Assembly: GCF_947623445.1 (NCBI RefSeq)
Contig: NC_135241.1
Location: forward strand, 21,144,501-21,208,500
Length of the DNA: 64,000 nt
Origin: Clavelina lepadiformis
Taxonomy: Eukaryota; Chordata; Ascidiacea; Aplousobranchia; Clavelinidae
Direction of reading: 5' to 3'
This document shows positions 31,601 through 43,844 of this stretch, in pieces. The number at the start of each line of letters is the position of its first letter. Within the stretch, counting starts at the first letter, position 1. The position numbers and the translations under genes were made by a program. A model generated the notes under the pieces. That model was not told the origin of the DNA and ran no database searches. It saw only the letters and a list, made by a program, of their open reading frames with translations.

Positions 31601-34600
31601 CCTAAAAACCGATTCTGGGTCTGCAAGCGCGAAAAAAATATACTAAGAACAACTTTAACGTGTCCATTGACGAGATTTTCACCCAAAAAAAACTAACTTA
31701 ACCTCAACTCTAAATTAATCCGAATTCTGCAATGGCACAAAAAAACCTAACTAAGAGGTTTTTGCAAATATTGATGCCCCTAATCGACCCGAACCCGAAC
31801 CCGAACCCGAACCAGCATTATTCGAAAACTTTGGAAATGTGGACACATTTCTATTTTCAGCCTACTATTTCTTATATAGTGGGATTATTCCGACGCAGGT
31901 ATATCGCTGGTTCCCGCAAAAACAAATGTCAAGATCTTCAGAAGACCTTAATGCGACTAAGCAGCTCCGCACTGCCGTAATCTATAAATTTCGTTTCGTA
32001 TAAGTCATGAGTGGTTTCAAGCGAGATCTTGTAATAACGGTCCTTAATCAAAATAAGGCATAACAGAACAATAACAGTAATCAACGGAACAGAATACAAC
32101 TTCCTGAAGGGAGTGATAGAACGGGTTTTGCAAACGTGATGCACGAACATAACTTTCATGGTTGCTATTTGCCGAACAACAAAGGCGAAACCGCTTTTTC
32201 CAGTTCTTATCGAGCGAAAACTTGCCAGCACACGCTGGTGTATCTCCATTGCTACTTCCAATACATGAAGGGCCCGCAGGCTGATCTTTTTGCCGAGATT
32301 TCCTGTCAATTTTCCGGCCGTAAATATTAATTGTGGTCGAAAGGAAGTCATTATATTTAAAAGGGTCTGAAGAAACAAATACTTGCACCAAACCAAGCAG
32401 GGCGGACCACCCATGTTTTAACCGGCTCGTAAATGAGTTGATTTTCGCGAACCGCTCTTCACTTGCTTACAAATGTGGAACTGTAATTCCGGGTTAAATG
32501 GAGAAGCGAAAACATGAGAAAACCATTGCCAGAAATCTTATCAAACGTAAACAGGAACTAAAAGATACAATAGGTGCAGACGTTCAAAACTAAAGTAAAA
32601 TTAATATCGACAAAAAAAAGTAAACTCACGTGAAAGGTTACATAACTGATAACGCAAGTGGTCTAAAAAAGAATATCAACGGATATATACAAAGAAGGCG
32701 TATGTTCCGCAATTTAATGCGAATCCGAGTCTAATTTCAACCTGAAAGTAAATACAAAGCCTTTTGGGGAAAAACAAGCCTTCATTTTGGGCGTAACGAT
32801 GACATTTCCACTTTCCAACAACGTTAGGTTGGTAAGGCAGCCAACACCGTTAACGCATAAAGTACCCCTAAGTAGGATATGATATAAGTGGGTCCTCGAA
32901 ACCATGTCATTTTTCGCTTTTTCGCCGGGTGGAGGACAAAATTGAACGATTATACCGATCAAATTTCGGTCTTTGTAAACGGTTCGTGCAGGGCCCGCTC
33001 AAAAACGCCCATACAAGGAATCCGGGTGTCCCTGGGTTATTATATAAAGGGGTTCGTGAAATTAGCATGGGACTGTCGTGTTGTTACTGCACCCCTATCA
33101 CGCTAAAGTTAGGTGTGGTTAATGAAAGATGTGCAGGCAGTAAACCTGGGGGTTTGTTTAGGGTATTTTGTGGAATTCCGCAAATCTCGTTGCGCCATTG
33201 CCTTGCAAACTGCAGTAGGATATCCAAAAACAAAGTTTTAGAGAACGATCGATTTTCACAAGGGGTGTAACAAAAGTACTTTTTAATAAATAGCATGGCT
33301 TAATCTCACTGTTTTCAGCGAGTATATTCTAGTCAGATCGTTAAACCAAAATTTCTGGTTTGTTTTAATTCCATAGACTTAAAACGCGTTTAAAAAGCAG
33401 TAGAAATTCCATGCTATGCAGTGCGGGTTCGTCGTGATTGATACCAGTTGACATGGTGTGGTAAACAGATTAGATTTTAACGCGAATCGGGGATAATTTC
33501 TGGGCGTAATCATTTAAGCGATTGCTAGAACGCCCATACAAGAATGGTTCTGATGACGCAAGCGACCTCAACTGGTCACGCTTGATCTGTCAGGGAGACT
33601 GAGCCAATTGTGTGTGGAGTACAGAAGCAGAACTGTACTCATCAAAGCAACGACGAGGTTTTTTGTTGTTGATCGGTTAAATAAGAGCATGTGTGCCATT
33701 TCTGAGCCATGGCTTTTAAAACCAGCAGGCGCACGACCTGCCACGTGATGGCGCGAAACAAACGTCGCAATTAAGAAGTCTGTTTTGGCATTTAACTTCG
33801 GTGTGAAACTGGGTCGGTTGGGTACCATAATAATTGCAAGAGGAGACGTCAATCTTCTTTGGGACTAAAGATCTTATAGTTGTCTAGACAGTTTACGATT
33901 TTTAGTTAGTTTGTGTCGTCCTGGCAATGGTACTGCAATAATCAAATTAACTCATGTAGTTTAGCCGGGTTTTTATTAAACGGGACCTCGGCGTTCAGCG
34001 CGCTAAACTCCGCGGTCGCGTGACTACCAGAATAACTCACCACTTAGTCAGATTAAACATCGATTAAATAGGAGATGCTTCTGCCGACAAATACACAAAT
34101 GTCAAAATCTGTAACCCGACTCTCAAACCGCCTTTGAAGTTGAATAAGAGCTAGTTTGTCATTATCCCCAAAACAGAACCCCAATGCGGGTTTGGGGTCC
34201 CTTGCGTGTTACAGTAATCTCTAATAATGTCGATAATTTACGTCACGCAAGTATAATTTGGGTGATACATTCATTTCCAGACAAAATCGCGTGCAAGACG
34301 TGTTTTCTCGCCTGTCGTTTTCGACAGCAAGATTTAGATAAATATACCCCGGCAAATATTAACGTTACTTTTTTTCACAGGCGTCCTGGTGATGTATTCG
34401 ATCCGTACCGGTGTCGTCGCCATAAAAGGAAAAAAGAGCAAGCGATACCTGGCAATGGACAAGTCCGGCAAACTAATTGGAATGGTAAGTCGATAAAATA
34501 TGTAATTTTAAAAGTCTGAACGGTTAATAAATTAAAGAGCAAATAAAGGCAAAACGTGAAGGGCGTACCAAACCGCTTGCAGGCAACCATCAAATGGAAA

Positions 34601-35531
34601 CCCGAATCCTCAAAATCTGACTAAAACAAAACGATCTAAATTTGTAATTTTTTCTGATATAATCGCACCGCAGACCGTGTGGATAAAAAATCTTAAACTA
34701 GCAGCTAGGTGGCTGTTTTTCGTTTGCAAGCCAAATCCCATTAAGGTCCATGTAGACTAGTTGCGTGCAAACCCAAAACCACGATTGATTGAAAGGCGCC
34801 CATAAATTGAGGTTAATTCTGGCCGATCCTAAGATGCCACCGACACACAGACAAGCATTAAAAGTACAAAAAGTATAAAAGGCAATAAAAAGACGCCATC
34901 ACACTCCAATTTCTTTTATAGCGTTTAACGATTATAGGATTTGTAAATAATGGTCATGGATTTGCCGCGTGTCAGCATTCCAGCGTTTTCATTGTGGTTA
35001 TGGCGGTTGATCATGTTTTAAAAAAACTTAATAAGCATAACGCACGATCGACCCGCAGATATTTCGGGTTCAAAGCCCAGGTTAACGCGGCTATATATTC
35101 ACAGCACCTTTCATTAACAAAAAGTGTCCAGTAATGCAAAGTTATAGATTCTCACAATTTGTCAAATTCTATATGCTTTGTAATTGCAGAAAAATTACTC
35201 GGACTTATGTAACTTCCACGAAGAACTAGTGGAGAATCTTTACTTCATTTTCTACCAACGCGCGACTGTGGGAAAAAAGAAGAAATATGTCAAAGAAAAC
35301 TTCATTGCATTCGACAAGCGTGGAAGACCGAAGCGAAAGAAGGTGACACGAAACGACAGCGCGGCACACTTCCTCAAGACACCGGCAAAGAAGATGAAGA
35401 AAAAGAAGAAGAAGACTGTAAGACGCCGCAGACCCCCGGGAGCTCGGAGGCCCGCCGGTGCAAAACGAAGATCCAGAAAAGGAAGAAAAAGATCAAGAAA
35501 CCCGTCAAAGTCAAGGAGACCAAAACCGTAA
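28642..35531 (+). CDS. Secreted fibroblast growth factor, FGF3/7/10/22-like, 3 exons
   Basis: A secreted ligand for FGF receptor tyrosine kinases. Exons are 28642-29026, 34381-34484 and 35190-35531; the middle exon is 104 bp, the classic size in FGF genes. The predicted protein is 276 aa. It begins with a signal peptide (SLIFSLLLVTSTIASP) and a spacer with one N-glycosylation motif (NAT). The beta-trefoil core follows: GFYLEIKKNGKVRSTL, then GVVAIKGKKSKRYLAMDKSG, then CNFHEELVENLYF and a closing HFLKTP. GVVAIKG...RYLAM and the FYLEIKKNGKV strand are closest by eye to FGF3, FGF7 and FGF10; orthology needs a tree. The last 45 residues are an exceptionally basic Lys/Arg tail, which should bind heparan sulphate or act as a nuclear signal, as in FGF3. 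The gene lies on the opposite strand inside a large intron of the FAM227-like gene. Confidence 0.9.
31786..31813. repeat. Short (CCCGAA)n microsatellite in FGF intron 1
   Basis: About four and a half copies of a CCCGAA hexamer lie in tandem. It is not the TTAGGG telomere unit. No function is implied. Confidence 0.8.
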
Positions 35532-37420
35532 TTGTTTCCTACGGTGGTCATCCTTGACTTTAACAATTAAATCCTACGCTTTAGCCATTTTATTTAGTTC
35601 GAGTTCAGTCAGAATAGCACTGGACCGGCGATCGTCGCGATCAAATCACAAGCGTACCAGGGCGTCCAATGCTCCGATAAGTCACGTAAAACGACTTCGA
35701 AGAATCGAATGGATTCACCGTCACTCTTACGTCACCGACCAGTTGTCGCTATCTTTGGTCAATAAAGATTGACGCAGTTTTGAAACTTTCTCAAGCAATC
35801 TAATCAAATGCCACCTGCCAATATATGGCCAAAATAATCGTCTCAGCACATTTGTAAGCGAACTTCAAACCATTAAGCAGCAAAGCGTGATGTATTGCCC
35901 GCCGCATTGCGCAAAGCAAACGACGAGAAGCTAGCAAAAATTCAAAACCAAATTTGAAATCGGGACGCGAATTTAATTTCGATCTTTACCTTTGAAATAT
36001 TTATATTTCTGTGTCCTTTTTACTTATGCAAATATCTTATTTATCTCGACTTACGTTTCGCGTCTTTTCAGGCGTTTTCTTGTTTCGCAATCGAGTCGGC
36101 CCGCTTTAAACCGGTGTTAATACCATTCCGTAACTTTACGGGTGGTTTCTTCGCTGCAAAGAAATTTTTAAACGGTGACCAGTTTATGCAAAATATTGCG
36201 GTCGATTGTGGTGCGTTTCAGTTTTTATCTATTTATATTAGAGTTTCTCTCCTACCCCGAACTACAGTTCTTCAAAGCTTCGCATTTTCATGACCCTGCT
36301 TGCCAGATTTAAACTTCAATCTATATTGGAAGAAAGCTTTACCCAGTTGATCTGGAGCTAAATTTTTTCGGGCAAAATCGTCTTTCCCGTTTTCTTTTTA
36401 TATTGATTTCTATGTCGATTCGTTTCCCATTACATCAGCAAACCATGTTTCGTGATATGAACGGGACAATGAATGCGCCTGTACAGTGATGATTATTTTT
36501 TTGCAAAAAAGCGCTGGGCTAATATACCAAGGTAATATTTTGAGTTTTTTTGCGATAAATTACTGATATTTGTATTTTCGTAATCGAATTTAAATACAGT
36601 CTATTTGCACTTGTCATCTAAACAATCGACTCCATTTCATATTTCTTTGACTTTGTTTTTTCGCCTTATTGTCTTGTTTGCACCGGGCCTTCAAATACGT
36701 GTAGTGACTTTGCGTGTGTCCGTGTGCGTGCTTGAAATGTAAATATGATTATACGTGTTTTTATAATTACCGCAATTCCAACGACGTCACATTCTTAACG
36801 TGAAATATAAGCACATCAGTCAATTTTGTCGCTCGCACTTTTTAACAGCTGGTTCAGGCAGACCAACTCTGCAAATGACAAAACCAAGTCGCCTATTCAA
36901 ATCATGTTATGGGACATAACGGCCGTCATAAAGTATCCACTACGACTACATTGGCGAGCCACCGAGTCGTAAAAAGAGACAGCTGACGACCGACTTCGTT
37001 CTAAAATAAGCAAGATCAAGGCACCGTAGTTGGAGACGGATACGAGTGTGTGGTAGTTTAAGCGGGAAAGTCAAATGTCGTCTTTTGTTCATCTGAAGCT
37101 TAAATGAGTTAAACGTTGACAATAGACGCGATTTTATGGTTAACAAACACGTCAAAATATGACCAACGTCAATGCAAGAAACATGTCGACGCATTTTCAG
37201 GGAAAGCGTGATACGAAGGCGACGTCGCGTACGTATAATGCAAATAATCTTACGTCACATGAGATATATTAAGTAATAATTGGACCACTTTTCTCCTTCG
37301 CCGAGTGCTTCGCAATGACGTCATAAAATTTAAAAAGAAAGTAATCTGGTTGCCAAAGCCAGACAAAAACAACCCGGGCTGCGCTGTCCCTCACAGCTAC
37401 AAGTTTTCGCTTTTACTTAC
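35532..37420. other. 3' flank of the FGF within the FAM227-like intron
   Basis: No exon was recognised. The FGF 3' UTR should lie at the left edge; an AATAAA word occurs at 35761-35766, about 230 bp after the stop. The rest shows nothing definite. Confidence 0.45.
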
Positions 37421-40400
37421 GTTCTTTTGCAGGCTTTGATTGTGGACGTAACCCTAGCGTCACCCCGCGGTCAATATTGAGTACGTTGTCGTCCGCTTGT
37501 TCTCCAGGGCGGGCACAGAGCTTTCTCCACGGCCATTTCTTCCATTGACCAACCGGAGGCTTGACACCTGACAAAATACAACAAATCGATTTTGCGAATT
37601 TAAGCATTTTAATTTATTAGATGACTATAATATTGCACAATAGCAAACATAACAACAGTGAAAAAGTGTCAGGACGAACGAATAGAAGTGTTGGCCTCTG
37701 CTGCGAAACGCCTTTGGAGGTAACAGAATCAGAGGCGATTGTCCTGGCGATAAGCATGTGGCATGATAAGGCAAAGTTGCTCTTCTTATGGAGCGAAGTG
37801 GTTTTCTCATTGGCTGTCAGACTCAGAAACATGATCACCCACCTGTTATCCACTCCGACACAAGAGAGAAAAGTTCAGAGACAAATTCTTCTGTAAATTG
37901 GTCAGTGGATTCCGGAAAAGCTTCACAGAAAGCGAGATAAACACACTGGGCTAGACAGCGGGGATATTCCTGACAACAGCAAAAATCAGCCAATATGTTT
38001 TTATTAAGCCAATTCTTTGTTAAATTAAAATCCTCGTGAGTGTTTAAAGATTTCGGCAACAGTATTTTTCAACTGGTATCTTGGTTCTAGTGCTATTAAA
38101 CTTAAAGATAAATTTTTTTTTCCTAATTAGTGTTTTCAGTTTTTCAAACTACAGTATAAATGTAAACTACATTTAAATATAAACAAGCGTGGTAAACATA
38201 AATACATATTACAACCTGATCTTATCAGCTTGTAATAGCATAACTACCTTAAAGAATTTGTCTCTTATATCCGGATGGGCGCTGAAGAAAAGTGCAATGT
38301 AGCTATCAGCAATTCGGGTAAAAATCTTGTCTTGAGCAGCAGGGTGATGCTACAAAAGAATCACAAATTGTCACCAAATTTACCTCAAAACCTTGCAACA
38401 TGCAATTGAATTTCAAGCTGCACAACACCTCAAATGTCTCCAGAAAGAACCACCAAAATGTATCTTGTAATAAGGCAACCGATGCTTCGGATAAAAATAA
38501 CTTTTTCCAGAATTGGTAAAATCCTCTCTGTTTAAAAATAAGTTAAGACTTTAAAGTTTACTGTACATACTGCCGATATTGTTAAAACAAAGTTTTCATC
38601 ATCCCATTTGGAGTGTAAACACGTTTTCTAAAGAAACGGCAAAAGAAAAACTGTTTGTAGCTGAAACAAACAAACTACAATTTACTGAAAAGGTTTGAGC
38701 GTCTGTAACATGGTTGAGCAGTTGAGGGGCTTCCAACTGGCTGGGCAACTCTGTCAGTTCTTTGAGGCGAAAGCCAGGAAAGCTCACATACTTAAAAGAA
38801 ACAAAACGGGCCATTTAACAAGTAGGCCGATATTAACGGAGAATATATAAATTGCAGTCTGTAAACTAAGTTGACAACATTATACTCGAAGATAATTATC
38901 AACAGCAAAGAATAAAAGCCGAGTGCATGTGTTGCACAACATCACTTTCATTTCCGTATTAATGTTGATAATAATGTTGACAATATTTTATTGTTCTTAT
39001 CATGTTCACATCTTACATTAATATTTCTTGTTCTTGAGGCCTGTGCTGCCTCTTTCATGGTCTGTTTCATGTCTTTTTTCTTCTTTTTTCTGCTATGGTG
39101 CAATTTGACCGCATCGAATTCTGCAGCTTTGTCCAAAATTTCTGTAAAAATCCATTAAGATATGGACTGGAAAGAAATTCTGACTGCTGACTGAAACTCC
39201 AACCCAAATTCAAATTAAACTTAGCAACGTGTTGATATTGTTCTATTTTCACATTGAATAGTAGCCATGCTCAAAAGTAAAGCATACATCAGTGTCAGCA
39301 AAGTTAATGCACATCATGTCACCTTTTCTTGGGGCATGAAACAGTTTATCTGGGATTCGTGATGGTCTCTCTTCAGCACTGGACAAATGAAAAGCAAAGG
39401 ATTCAAGCTGATTGGAAAAGTCATTCAAATAATTCTCCAGATCATCGAAGCATTCGAAACCATAAGCTATGTTGCAAACAACAAAGCAGCAAGTTGAAGT
39501 TATATTGCAACTGGAATTACAGACGAAAGTAAATGTTGTCAAGGAGAAGGATTAAAAATAGTAGCACTACCTGTCAGATGCAATGATGATATCAAAGAAT
39601 AAATGACGCAAAGAATGTATTTAACTTATTAATTCATCATCATTACATTAATGTCACATTCATCATTAATTTGATTTAGATGATTAATTTATATCTCTAT
39701 CCAAGTATTGTAATACAGTAGAATCCACTTAATATGACCACCTGCTTTATAAAACCATTTCATAAAACTACTGTGGTCCTGAATTGTGCCAGATAAAACT
39801 CTCCATTTACTATGTCCAGTCTTAGGATATTATGACCACCTTCTCCATCTTTTCAGATTTTTCTATCAATTTTTTGCATCAATTAAGCAACTGACAGCAA
39901 CTATTGTGTCATTTGTATTCTCAGTTCACCTACTGAAATTTATTTTAATGTTATAGCTTAATTTTAATGACAAAAAGGATGAATTTGACATATTCCGTCT
40001 ATTTATGCCTAATACCTAATAGTATTGATCTTGGTGTGGTAAAACTGTACGGTAGCAGTTTCGGTTATGGTGACCATTCAGAAATTACGACCAAAATGGT
40101 TTGGTACCAAGTTGGTGATAATAAGCGAAGTCTACTGTAACAAATTGATAAATAGTATTCATAGGTATGCACTATGTTGTTGAAATCATAGTTAACATAC
40201 GTGCGTTTTTTGTTAATTCTTCAATGATATCATCATGGGTCCATATCTTTGGGCTTTCACTCAAATCCAATATTCCTTCAGATGTCAGACGTTGGGGCCA
40301 TTCTTTCTATACAATGACATAGTTTCAGCATAAATATACAGGGTGGTTTTCAAAAAATAAGGGCATTAATCAATTAACTATATTTCTTCAACTTAAGCTT

Positions 40401-40594
40401 AATTTTTCTAAAACACATTTTTAGAAAACACTCACAATATTTTCTGCCTTTAAATATTCTTCATAGTTAATTGGAGGATGGGCAATATGCTGCTTTGGTT
40501 TAGCTTTTCTCTTTTCAGAATTTATGCCAATGCTTGCCATCAATGCAGCAATTTTTGGATCCTTGAGAGGATCATGGCCAGTTGGTAAAGCCAT
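37421..40594 (-). CDS. FAM227 family (FWWh domain) protein, N-terminal and central exons
   Basis: Nine minus-strand exons join in phase: 40594-40436 (start ATG), 40306-40201, 39466-39323, 39141-39017, 38790-38686, 38527-38429, 38349-38248, 37969-37843 and 37567-37421. The product starts MALPTGHDPLKDPKIAALM. Exons 5-9 carry the FAM227 core: FPGFRLKELTELP, then FYQFWKKLFLSEASVALLQ followed by the DTFWWFFLE motif that names the FWWh domain, then RIADSYIALFF, EYPRCLAQCVYLAFCEAFP and SEWITGVKPPVGQWKKW. Biochemical function is unknown; vertebrate members are mainly expressed in ciliated tissues. The exon 3 end is uncertain: 39323 keeps the frame, while a donor at 39288 does not. After exon 9 the protein must continue, and the best candidates are at 11644-13629. 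With them the total is about 588 aa, in the range of human FAM227A (about 570). Confidence 0.8.
39716..40137. mobile_element. pogo/Tigger-like MITE in a FAM227 intron
   Basis: A 422-bp element flanked by TA on both sides (39714-39715 and 40138-40139). Its inverted ends read CAGTAGAATCCACTTAATAT on the left and, reverse-complemented, CAGTAGACTTCGCTTATTAT on the right. TA duplication and CAGTAGAA...CTTA termini are typical of pogo/Tigger elements of the Tc1/mariner superfamily. There is no transposase frame, so it is non-autonomous. It sits entirely between exons 2 and 3 of the FAM227-like gene. Confidence 0.8.
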
Positions 40595-40880
40595 GTAATT
40601 ATGTCAGTTGAGCAGATTGTTTAGATTACCTATAAAAATGGTTACACGGTACAAATGTACAATTTTACTCTACATGTGCAAAAAGGTGAAATGGTAAAAA
40701 ATTGACAAAAATACAAATTGAAAACTGGCCAACCAATATCTGTATCTTTACCACAGCTAAAAGGCTGACTTTGTTTTAGTTTAGCAAGACTGTCTGTTGA
40801 CTTTCTTTTCATACCAGCCAAGATTGTAAGCAAAACAAATAAAAAATGTATCTTTTCTTTCAGAAAAAAACAGATATATT

Positions 40881-41775
40881 GATAACATTACGTACTGAAT
40901 GGGGGGATACAAAATGGGAGCATACATCATCGACGTACCGATTGGGGGGGAGGGATTTACGAGAAAAGTAATCATCACTAACGACCAATCATAGACAATA
41001 AATTAAACTGTATCAAAAAAAGAAAACAAAGCCACATGGTCATTTCTAAGTTTGTGTTTACTTATTCTATTTATAGTTATTTATTTATGTAGTAACATTA
41101 GTTGTTAATAATTTACTTGATTAACGTTTATGTTTTAACATATAAACAAACCCTTTGTTTGCAAGCTAAACCTTTACATCAGTGTTGATAGTTTACGTTT
41201 GGTTATTACTATTAGTTTTAAACAGTCCTAGCATTGAAATAACTAAATAAATATTTCAATGCTAGGTCTGTTTAAAACTAACAAGTAAACGTTCAGTTTC
41301 AAAGCTGAAACTTCACTGACATTGCTGACATCAGTAATGTATGCCTCCATTCAGTAAATCAGCTATTTCAATGCTAGGACTGCTTAAAAGTAATAAATGT
41401 AAACACTCAATGCTGACGTTCTGTATTATTTGTGCGTGAGTAACATATGCCCCATGGTATGTCATGTCACATCAGTTATTTCAATGCTGGGACTGTTCAA
41501 AACTAATAAACAAACGTGAACTATCAACACTGATGTAAAGGTTTAAGCGTTACTACATAAATAAATAGCTATGTAAATGAAATAAGTAAACACGAACTGA
41601 GAATTGACCATGTGGCTTTGTGTTCTTTTGATGATACAGTTAAACTTAATGTGTATAATTGGTCATTAGTGAGGATTCTCCTTCTTGGTATATTGATGAC
41701 GTTTGGCCCCATTTCGTATTCTCCCATTTGGTGTGTAACATTACCAAACCTACTCGGAAAAACAAACACATCAGA
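40881..41775. repeat. Large imperfect inverted repeat (foldback)
   Basis: The left arm (about 40881-41246) matches the reverse complement of the right arm (about 41476-41775). Paired words include GCCACATGGTCA, TTTATTTATGTAGTAAC, CCTTTACATCAGTGTTGATAG and CAGTCC(T/C)AGCATTGAAATAAC. The left arm has an extra segment near 41100-41165. The right arm, read on the minus strand, has an open frame (MGEYEMGPNVINIPRRR), while the left-arm counterpart contains stops. The centre is a tight hairpin at about 41212-41288. Arms are clearly diverged, so this is an old duplication or foldback element. No TSD was found. Confidence 0.75.
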
Positions 41776-41869
41776 AGCTTGGTTACAGCCTGGTCTGTAT
41801 TTAATGGCAGGATTCGCAGAGATCTTGGGTGCACAAACCTGCTAACTTAGGAGTGCAACAACTAACCAA

Positions 41870-42095
41870 GTGTGCACCTTCCCGACTGGAAAGTGTGACA
41901 GTTTTCGATGAGAAATCGTGCACGCAAAAACGAAAATTTGGCATGATGATTTGCACTGAAGCCATCTTTGTTTTTTTATTATAAATTGGCGTTCACACAA
42001 CTAGTTTTCTTTGTTTGCTTATTATAACTTTGCGTGAAGATAAAAACGTTCAGCATGCATGTTGATGAATCTCACGTCTGCAGTTGCCAATCAGC
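41870..42095 (+). repeat. Dispersed repeat family R, copy 2
   Basis: Aligns with 6505-6745, 51195-51345 and 51420-51640. It contains CCCGACTGGAAAGT near its left edge, as does copy 3, and TTGCACTGAAGCC and TTATAAATTGGCGTTCA in the middle. It begins about 95 bp after the large inverted repeat. Confidence 0.65.
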
Positions 42096-42744
42096 ATCTT
42101 CCTGAAATCTAATTTTACAGTTCTTAATTTTCATTGCTTTGAAGAATTTAAAACTGTAAAAACGTTGCAAATTACGGGAATATAAAGCTGTGGAGGTTCT
42201 AAAATATAAAAGTTGAATTTTTTTGCAATGCAATACAATTTAGACTATCGAGATTTTTGGCTTTTGCTAACAAGTTGAGTACAAACAACGTCAGTGTAAC
42301 TGAATATATCAGGCAGTCTAAATCTCTAAAACGTAGGAACAACTTACATCAGTCAACAGGTAGCACTGCTGCCAGCAGGTATTCAACTCTCAAATCAAAA
42401 ACAGATGGGTATTAAATTAAGGGAATCCCCGTTGTTATGACGCCAAAAGGCACAAGGTGGTGCTCCGGAATTATCATTTGTTTAAAATGTTTTTTGGGTA
42501 ATTCGAGTGGATCAAACAATTTATTTTTTGTTCCTGTGGCGTTTAACGCCAATCACCATATTCTTTAAAGTTTTCTTTTTGGCGTATAATTTTCATTTTT
42601 TTGTTAATTAGTTTTCTCTATCTCTGTTCATTATCATAAGTTTTACGATTACGTTCGTTTAGTTTCAATTTGTTTCGGGTTGTGATGATAAAGGGATATT
42701 ATAAAATACAAATCGAATACAATATAGGATTCTTATTTTCAGAC
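42096..42744. other. Intergenic, nothing recognised
   Basis: AT-rich sequence without supported features. Confidence 0.5.
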
Positions 42745-43290
42745 GTCTGCTTTACGAGACATGACGTCAATGATTGATAACTTTGCGTACCGATAACTTT
42801 CTGTTTCCGTTTTAAGTCGTGACATAAATATCGCGCCTGCCTATCTTATGTGAGTTATGCACAGCTGTTCAATGCATTCATTCTACTAAGATCAACCCTA
42901 TAACATGGACGTCTTTATGCTGTTGCAATGTTTTGTCTAAGTAGTGTAATTATTCAAAGAAACTTCAGTATAATCAGTATATACAGTTGTTATTCCTATG
43001 TAGCAATTGTTGAATTCTATTTGAATAAGTTTAGTGTTAAGATAGACAGCTTCATTGTCATCTTCACAAAGTAACAAGGACTATGGTCCTATAATATAGC
43101 AGTGGAAAACAAATCATTATAATATTGATCACTGCTAATTGAAGCTAGTCTTCAGACAATAACCCATCAAGGTGAACAATTAAATCTGTGGGTGAGAAAA
43201 GTAGACAACGACTTCATGAGATTCATATATTAATTATCACTCGCAATAAACATTTCAACAAGTACTTATTGTAGTGAAGTGGGTCAACCT
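42745..43290 (+). repeat. Dispersed repeat, copy B (partner at 5035-5485)
   Basis: Diverged same-strand copy of the repeat upstream of glycerol kinase, colinear over its length but with about 70 bp extra near 43080-43150. It ends with GCAATAAACATTTCAACAAG and TTGTAGTGAAGTGGGTC. It lies about 555 bp upstream of the first mu-crystallin ATG. An old solo LTR is possible but not shown. Confidence 0.65.
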
Positions 43291-43844
43291 CTCAAGTTTT
43301 GCCTAGCAGTTTCCTATCATGTTTTTTATTTCGTTGGTCAGACTACTGCACTACTTCTTTTTTGCTGAGTCAAAACCGTAATTAAATTTTAAAATAGACG
43401 TCACAATAGGGATGGAGACATTTTTTGGCACGACACCGGGAATGACCCGACTTTTACATTTTCTGCTTTTGATCAGATCATCAGCAATTAATTATTTTTT
43501 TCAGATCAGATCATCAGCAGTTATTTACAGATTCAAACTGCAGTAAGACTACGAAAAAAATTTTTAATACTTTTTTCATCGTGTAAAGGAACTCGTATGT
43601 TATTTACCTGAGGGAGATCGTTACAATCTGATGCCTAAAACGCTTGCAATTTGAAAAAGAATCAAAGTGAGAGGACGATTTCCTTTGTCGTCACCGAGCT
43701 ACCCTTTGTGCAGTTTTTGATAGATACACACATTTTTTATTCGTTTTTTTATTCTATGTTGGGCAAGCTACTTTAATCTAATATTTAGTGTAGCTTTTAC
43801 ATTTGTTATTCTTACACTATGCTCTTGTTAGGTGTGGTATTTTT
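43291..43844 (+). other. Upstream region of the mu-crystallin gene
   Basis: No coding sequence was recognised. A GATCAGATCATCAGCA word occurs twice about 40 bp apart (43472-43487 and 43506-43521). No definite promoter element was identified. Confidence 0.4.

Noticed and set aside
31938-32414. 158-codon minus-strand open frame with a hydrophobic stretch inside FGF intron 1
   Set aside because: No recognisable domain, no splice partners, and overlapping open frames on both strands; it reads like chance sequence.
32929-33270. 113-codon plus-strand open frame in FGF intron 1
   Set aside because: No homology recognised, and no splice signals of good quality join it to the FGF exons in phase.
40642-40833. 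Minus-strand frame MKRKSTDSLAKLKQSQPFS just upstream of FAM227 exon 1
   Set aside because: Could be a further 5' exon, but no consistent donor joins it to 40594, and the ATG at 40594 already starts a sensible protein.
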